Origin: Nonomuraea roseoviolacea subsp. carminata
Lineage (GTDB): Bacteria > Actinomycetota > Actinomycetes > Streptosporangiales > Streptosporangiaceae
DNA length: 64,000 bases
Assembly: GCF_024172185.1 (NCBI RefSeq)
Contig: NZ_JAMZEC010000001.1
Coordinates: 7,037,001-7,101,000, forward strand
Direction of reading: 5' to 3'
The notes beneath the pieces were generated by a model that saw nothing but the letters and a program-made list of their open reading frames with translations, did not search any database and was not told where the DNA came from. This document shows positions 59,486 through 64,000 of the stretch, piece after piece. Made by a program: the position numbers and the translations under genes. Every line of letters begins with the position of its first letter. Position 1 is the stretch's first letter.

Positions 59486-60077
59486 TCAGACGCGTGCCGG
59501 CGATGCCGGACTCGCCGGGCTCAGAGCGGCCAGGACGGTGCGCACCTCGGCCTCGGAGGCACCTACGACGCGGATCAGGGTGTCGTCGCGGCGGGCGTAC
59601 AGACTCGTCATGCCATGGTCTTCCGCCAGCAGCACGTCGCCTCCCGGTGCGGTGAGCCGCGGGAACGATGGAGATGGAGGACATCGAGTCGCCGTTCCGG
59701 TACTCGAGTTCGAGCCTGACGTCATCAGGGCGTCCACCGGGGGGCCAGTCGGCCACGGCGGCCCGGCCCTGGAGCGCCGCGACGACGAACGCGCAGATCG
59801 CGGCGGCCGCCGCCGCCCGTGACGACCACGAGGGGTTACGAGAAGCGGCCCACGCCGCGGCCGCGTACGAGATCGTCGCGGCGAGAACGAAGGGGAGCGC
59901 GTAGCACGCCTCGGGAAGATCGGAAAGCGAGGGGTTGGGCATGAGTGCATTCAGGGCCTGGGCGGGGAACGCGAACGTGACCGACCCCGCCACAGCGGCC
60001 GCTCCCCAACGGGGAAGTCCGGTCCGGAGGACCAAGGCCGCAGCCAGCGGCAAGGGCACGACCCACATCGCCAGCAT
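59486..60077 (-). pseudogene. Membrane protein gene broken by a single frameshift, downstream of the LuxR regulator
   Basis: From ATG 60077 the protein starts with four or so membrane helices (MWVVPLPLAAALVLRTGLP, FALPFVLAATISYAAAAWAA-type segments, AAICAFVVAALQG) and an extracellular-like RLELEYRNGDSMSSISIV. Near 59657-59670 the coding frame shifts: in the next frame the sense continues as RLTAPGGDVLLAEDHGMTSLYARR to VLAALSPASP and stops at 59486. Removing one base joins the two parts into a protein of about 196 residues. It may be a true pseudogene or a sequencing error. It begins 13 bp after the LuxR stop and would be in its operon. Confidence 0.65.
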
Positions 60078-60090
60078 GTGGTAGATGCGG

Positions 60091-63000
60091 TCAGGGGGGC
60101 GGGTCCACCTCGGTGCGGGTGCGCACGCCGAGCTTCTGCAGCACCCGCGCCACGTGCGTGTCCACCGTACGGCGCGACAGGAACAGCACCTCGGCGATCT
60201 CCCGGTTCGTGCGGCCCTGCGCCACCAGCCGGGCCACCTCGCGCTCCCGGGGCGACAGCACGCCGCCGGCCGCCCTGCGGCCCCGGCGCGGCGGCCCGCC
60301 CACGCCGATCGTGCGCAGTTTGTGGCGGCAGCGGGCCGCGTCGTGGGTGCCGCCGAGCGTGGCGTACCGCTCGGCGGCGTCCGCGACGAGCCGCGCGGCC
60401 CCCTCCCTGTCGCCCAGCTCCAGCCGGGTGTCCGCCTCGTCCTCCGCCGCCCGGGCCGCGCCGTACGGCCTGGACATCGCCTCGTACGCGGCCCGCGCCC
60501 GGACATGGCACTCCAGCGCCTCCGCCGGCACGCCCCGGCCCCGCGCCAGCGCCCCGCGCGCCACCTCCAGCGCCGCCATCGCCGACGGCGCGTCGCGGCC
60601 CTCGATGCCCGCGGCGAACTCCGCCACCAGCTCCGCCGCCTCATGACGGCGCCCCGCCCTCAGCAGCGCGGTGACGGCCGCCGGGACGAGCTGGTCGCCC
60701 CACACCCACACGCCCTTGCGGCGCAGCCGCGCCACCGCGCCGCGCGCCTCGGCCAGCGCCGCGTCCACCTCGCCGCGGATCAGCGACAGCTCGATCAGGC
60801 CGCCCGAGGCGCACGCCGCCACCGGCAGGAAGGCCGAGTCGGCCCCCCGCGGCCCCGCCGCCTCCAGGCGCCGCCCGGCCTCCTCCCACTCGCCCCAGGC
60901 CAGCGCCAGCATGCCGAGCACGAGCTGGGCGTCCACGCCGAGCAGCGGCGCCTCCGGCATCCGCTCGACCGCCGCGACCGCCCGCTCCCGCAGCCGGTCC
61001 CAGCGCCCGGTCAGCCAGTCGAGCCGGATCGACGACATCTCCACCAGGTAGACCGGGTACAGGGCGCCGCTCTCCTCGGCGATCCGCCGGCCGAGGCGCG
61101 CGTACCGCTCGGCCGCCGCGTAGTGGCCGAGCGGGATGGCCGCGTCGCACAGGTTGGAGTAGGCGCGGGCCACCTGCCGCCGCACCCCCGCCGACGGGTG
61201 GTCCGCGGGCAGGGACTCGGCCAGCTCGAACGCCTCCGGCGAGCCGACCAGCATGGCGAAGGCGACCTTGTTGGCGTGGACCGTGGCCGCCAGCTCCGGG
61301 TCGTCCTCCGCGACCACCAGGCTCTCCGCCTGCTCCATCCACTTCTGGTGGGTGGCGATCGGCTCGGGACCCCAGGCCGGGATGGCCAGCAGCGCGAGCC
61401 CCCTGGCCGCCATCCCGGGCCGTCCGGTGAGGTCGGGGAGCGCGGCCAGCACCTCGCGGCGTCCCGCCTCGATCGCGCCGGCCTGGTTCGACAGCAGCAC
61501 GCCCAGGTTGAGCCGGGCCTCGCCGCGCGCCTCCGGCGCCAGGAAGTCGTCCGACAGCAGGCGGCGCAGCAGCCGCACGACCCGCCGGTGCGACAGGCCG
61601 ACCGCGGCCAGCCTGCTGAGCCGCAGGGCCAGCGGGCCGCGGGCCTCGTGCGGCAGCTTGGGGTCGGCCAGCATGCCCTCCAGCAGTTCGACGGCGAGCG
61701 GCACGTCACCGAGCGCCGCGGCCTGGTCGGCGGCGGCCTCGCCGTGCCGCCGCCAGGCGTCGAAGTCGCCCGCGCGCCTGGCGTGGTAGGCGAGCCGGAC
61801 CAGCGGCCGCTGGTCGAGCGTGGCCAGCGCCGCCACGGCCCGCCGGTGCAGCAGCCGCCGGTCGGGGCCGGGGATGGCGTCGTAGACGGCCTGCTGGGCG
61901 AGTGTGTGCCGGAAGCCGTACTGGCCGTCGGGGTGCTCCAGCAGCACGCCCGCCCTGAGGGCCTCGCGCAGCCCCGTCCCGTCCGGGCCGCCGTCCCATG
62001 GTGCGCGGTCGTTGTCCCATGGCGCGCGGTGGCCGTCCCATGGTGCGCGGTCGCTGTGCCACGGTGTGCGGTCGCCGGCGCGCGGAGGCCCGGACACGGT
62101 GACGCCCGCCCCCTCGTCGCCGCCCGCCCTCTCGTCCCCGCGCGGCCTCTCGTGTCCGGGGGGCCTCTCGCCGCCGGACGGCCGGGCTCCGGTGGCGGCC
62201 GGCCCCGGTTCGCCGCCCGGCGGATGCACCACGGCGGCGATCAGCGACTCGTCGGCGGGAAGCTGGAGCACGGCGGCGGCGTGCACGGCGCGCAGCGCGG
62301 CGGGGGAGAGGCCGGCGAGCTGCTCGGCCATCGCCTCGCGCAGCAGCAGCGGCACCGCGATGCGGTCCAGGCCGGTGGGGTCCGCCTCGCCGTCCTCGTC
62401 GGCCCCGGGGAACCGGCCGGCCTCGTCGAGCAGCGAGCGGACGACCTCTTCCACCACGAACGGGACGCCGCCCGTGTGCTCGCGCAGCCGGGCCGCGAAC
62501 GACACGGACAGCTCCGCGCGGCCGAGCAGGGTGCCCGCCATCCGCCGCACCTCCTCCACGTCCAGGGGCGCCAGCGCCACCACCGAGCTGTTGACGCCCT
62601 GCGGATGCCGGTAGGCGTGGCCGAACGGCAGTCCCGGCACCGGCAGGTCCTCCCGCCGGAACGTGACCACCAGGGCCAGGGCCGCCGGAGGCTGGTCGGT
62701 GAGGAAGCGCAGCAGGTCGCGCGTGCCGTCGTCGGCCCAGTGCAGGTCCTCCACCACGAGCAGGACCGGCCCCGCCGCGCTCAGCAGCGCGTGGACGGCC
62801 CGGAACAACCGGTGGCGCTCCGCGCTCGGGTCGTCAACGGGCGGCGGAGCCGGCGCCGGCGGCAGGTGCTCGGCCAGCTCCGGCAGGTAGCCGCGCAGCG
62901 TCCCGGTCACCGGGTTCAGCGCCGAGCGGTCGGGCAGCGCCGCGGCCACGTGGCGCAGCGCGTCGAAGACCGGCCCGTACGGGAACGGCTCCCTGAGCTG

Positions 63001-63189
63001 GTGACAGTGGCCGACCAGCACGGTGCGCTCGTCCGGGAGGAGCTCGACGGCGGCGCGCACCAGCCGGGTCTTGCCGATCCCCGCCTCACCCTGCACCAGC
63101 ACCACGGCGGGCGGGTCGGTGATCGCGTGGAGGAGCGCCCTGAGCTGCGTGTCGCGTCCGACCAGCGCTGGGGAGGCGAGGCTCGTCAT
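60091..63189 (-). CDS. Large ATP-binding LuxR (LAL) family transcriptional regulator
   Basis: 1032 residues from ATG 63189, which follows GGAG. The AAA-type ATPase has a Walker A QGEAGIGKTRLV (about 33-44) and a Walker B-like LLVVEDLHWADDGTRD. A long TPR-like helical region fills the middle, and a LuxR helix-turn-helix is at the end (LSPREREVARLVAQGRTNREIAEVL, TVDTHVARVLQKLGV). LAL regulators bind ATP and small ligands and often control secondary metabolism or sugar use. A disordered insertion of about 80 residues with 7-residue repeats interrupts the protein after about residue 335. No target is evident besides the frameshifted membrane gene just downstream. Confidence 0.93.
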   Translation of the reverse strand: MTSLASPALVGRDTQLRALLHAITDPPAVVLVQGEAGIGKTRLVRAAVELLPDERTVLVGHCHQLREPFPYGPVFDALRHVAAALPDRSALNPVTGTLRGYLPELAEHLPPAPAPPPVDDPSAERHRLFRAVHALLSAAGPVLLVVEDLHWADDGTRDLLRFLTDQPPAALALVVTFRREDLPVPGLPFGHAYRHPQGVNSSVVALAPLDVEEVRRMAGTLLGRAELSVSFAARLREHTGGVPFVVEEVVRSLLDEAGRFPGADEDGEADPTGLDRIAVPLLLREAMAEQLAGLSPAALRAVHAAAVLQLPADESLIAAVVHPPGGEPGPAATGARPSGGERPPGHERPRGDERAGGDEGAGVTVSGPPRAGDRTPWHSDRAPWDGHRAPWDNDRAPWDGGPDGTGLREALRAGVLLEHPDGQYGFRHTLAQQAVYDAIPGPDRRLLHRRAVAALATLDQRPLVRLAYHARRAGDFDAWRRHGEAAADQAAALGDVPLAVELLEGMLADPKLPHEARGPLALRLSRLAAVGLSHRRVVRLLRRLLSDDFLAPEARGEARLNLGVLLSNQAGAIEAGRREVLAALPDLTGRPGMAARGLALLAIPAWGPEPIATHQKWMEQAESLVVAEDDPELAATVHANKVAFAMLVGSPEAFELAESLPADHPSAGVRRQVARAYSNLCDAAIPLGHYAAAERYARLGRRIAEESGALYPVYLVEMSSIRLDWLTGRWDRLRERAVAAVERMPEAPLLGVDAQLVLGMLALAWGEWEEAGRRLEAAGPRGADSAFLPVAACASGGLIELSLIRGEVDAALAEARGAVARLRRKGVWVWGDQLVPAAVTALLRAGRRHEAAELVAEFAAGIEGRDAPSAMAALEVARGALARGRGVPAEALECHVRARAAYEAMSRPYGAARAAEDEADTRLELGDREGAARLVADAAERYATLGGTHDAARCRHKLRTIGVGGPPRRGRRAAGGVLSPREREVARLVAQGRTNREIAEVLFLSRRTVDTHVARVLQKLGVRTRTEVDPPP
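61990..62073 (-). repeat. Four 21-bp in-frame repeats in the LuxR regulator
   Basis: Units start at 61990, 62011, 62032 and 62053. Units 1 and 3 are identical and the others differ at a few bases. They encode 7-residue repeats of the type DRAPWDG in a Pro/Gly/Arg-rich insertion between ATPase and TPR regions. Confidence 0.95.
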
Positions 63190-63282
63190 CGGGTGCTCCG
63201 AAACAGTGCGGGTGTGCTGCCCGTGCCGGATTCCGTTATCCACTAATGGTCAAGTATGGTCAACCCTCCCCTTACTCACCGG

Positions 63283-64000
63283 TCACCCGCCGGCCCCCTT
63301 CCCCGGCTGCCTCCGGTCTCCTGTACGGCGCTGTTCGGGCATGTGGCCGGCGTGACCCGAGGCCCCGGCGAGGCTGGCTCGACCGGGATCGACGAGGCCG
63401 GCGTGACCCGAGGCGGCGGCGAGGCGGACGAGCTCGGCCGCGGCGCCCGCCAGCCGGGTCCGGCCCCGCCACACGGCGAACAGCGGCCGCCGCCCGTCGA
63501 AGTCCGCGACGGGCACCTCGACCAGCCGCCCCTCGCGCAGCTCGGCCGCCACGGCCAGCACGCTGAGCACCGCCGGGGCGACCCCCGCCTCCACCGCCAC
63601 CTTCACCGCGGCGTTCGAGGACAGCTCCAGGGCCGGGGCGGCGACGTCCCGCCCGGCCAGGAACCGATCGACGGCGTGCCGGGTGCCCGAACCGGGCTCA
63701 CGCATGACGAGCGGCGCCGCCGCCAGCTCAGCGAACTCCAGAGGAGCGCGCCGCCGCGCCCAGGGATGCCGGGGCCCCACCACGACGACCATCCGGTCCT
63801 GCGCCATGAGCCGGGCGGTCAGCCCCTCCGGCACGTACGGCGACTCGATGAAGCCCACGTCGATCTCGCCCTCCTCCGCCAGGCGGCACACCTCACCCGA
63901 GTTGGCCACCCGCAGCCCCACCTCCACGTCCGGCGCGGCACGGCGCAGCGCCACGAGCCAGCCAGGCAGCAGGTACTCGGCGACCGTCATGCTGGCCGCC
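63283..64000 (-). CDS. LysR-family transcriptional regulator, N-terminal part outside the window
   Basis: The frame is open to the window edge, so the DNA-binding helix-turn-helix is not visible. What remains is the LysR substrate-binding domain: AEYLLPGWLVALRRAAPDVEVGLRVANSGEVCRLAEEGEIDVGFIESP, PRHPWARRRAP, PLVMREPGSGTRHAVDRF and AVKVAVEAGVAPAVLSVLAV, in the CysB/CbbR-like order. The last 40 residues are an unusual Gly/His/Arg-rich tail whose DNA contains a repeat (GCCGGCGTGACCCGAGG near 63350 and again at 63400). The target is unknown. Confidence 0.9.
   Translation of the reverse strand, partial: AASMTVAEYLLPGWLVALRRAAPDVEVGLRVANSGEVCRLAEEGEIDVGFIESPYVPEGLTARLMAQDRMVVVVGPRHPWARRRAPLEFAELAAAPLVMREPGSGTRHAVDRFLAGRDVAAPALELSSNAAVKVAVEAGVAPAVLSVLAVAAELREGRLVEVPVADFDGRRPLFAVWRGRTRLAGAAAELVRLAAASGHAGLVDPGRASLAGASGHAGHMPEQRRTGDRRQPGKGAGG

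Overview
The window is very high-GC DNA with extreme third-position GC, many GTG starts, actinobacterial families (SARP, MmyB-type and CGNR regulators, DUF1023-type hydrolase, LAL-type LuxR) and an adenosylcobalamin riboswitch ahead of nrdAB. This points to a filamentous actinomycete, plausibly of the Streptosporangiales/Streptomycetales type; the genus cannot be fixed from the sequence alone. It reads as ordinary chromosome: a tRNA operon, glmS and nrdAB are present, and no transposase, integrase, phage gene or CRISPR array was seen.

Layout. 1-8.7 kb: end of a prolyl oligopeptidase, an orphan response regulator, a secreted subtilisin, a secreted YD-repeat/phospholipase A2 protein with a small membrane protein just downstream, and a SARP regulator. 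8.8-20 kb: small metabolic genes (carboxymuconolactone decarboxylase, zinc alcohol dehydrogenase, MmyB regulator with divergent SDR, GCS2-type ligase, PaaX regulator with divergent acyl-CoA dehydrogenase, sirtuin, enoyl-CoA hydratase, stand-alone LigD polymerase domain). 20-31 kb: GDPD, a two-component system whose kinase carries large repeat insertions, an alpha/beta hydrolase, an acyltransferase 3, a FAD amine oxidase with its XRE-cupin regulator, and a pyruvate-oxidase-like TPP enzyme.

30.9-35.5 kb is the most unusual part. Four tightly packed genes (gaps of 3 bp or 4-bp overlaps) encode a YbaB/EbfC protein, a WXG100-like helical protein, a 1186-residue protein and a 127-residue partner. 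The large protein joins membrane segments, a linker, a polymorphic-toxin-like middle domain, a PI3K/HipA-like kinase domain and an Amidoligase_2 domain. It looks like a type VII/polymorphic-toxin-style effector locus carrying two ATP-using enzymes in one chain.

35.5-49 kb: pobA, a GH18 chitinase with a recent FnIII duplication, an ATPase-STAS/MEDS-STAS operon, a decayed O-methyltransferase fragment, a hydroxyacid-oxoacid transhydrogenase-like dehydrogenase, a tRNA operon (Gly-Cys-Gly-Val) with a clear terminator, a large peptidoglycan amidase, glmS and a DUF574-type methyltransferase. 49-64 kb: an orphan TctC-like lipoprotein, the cobalamin riboswitch with nrdA-nrdB, an MscS channel, a DMT exporter divergent from a CGNR regulator with two matching operator-like repeats between them, an M4 protease with a P-domain, a frameshifted membrane protein, a giant LuxR ATPase regulator and the 3' part of a LysR gene.

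Two cross-cutting patterns stand out. Short tandem duplications, with periods mostly divisible by three, sit on or beside stop codons at four intergenic junctions. Four unrelated proteins carry in-frame tandem repeat expansions in disordered linkers (15, 21, 36 and 36 bp periods).
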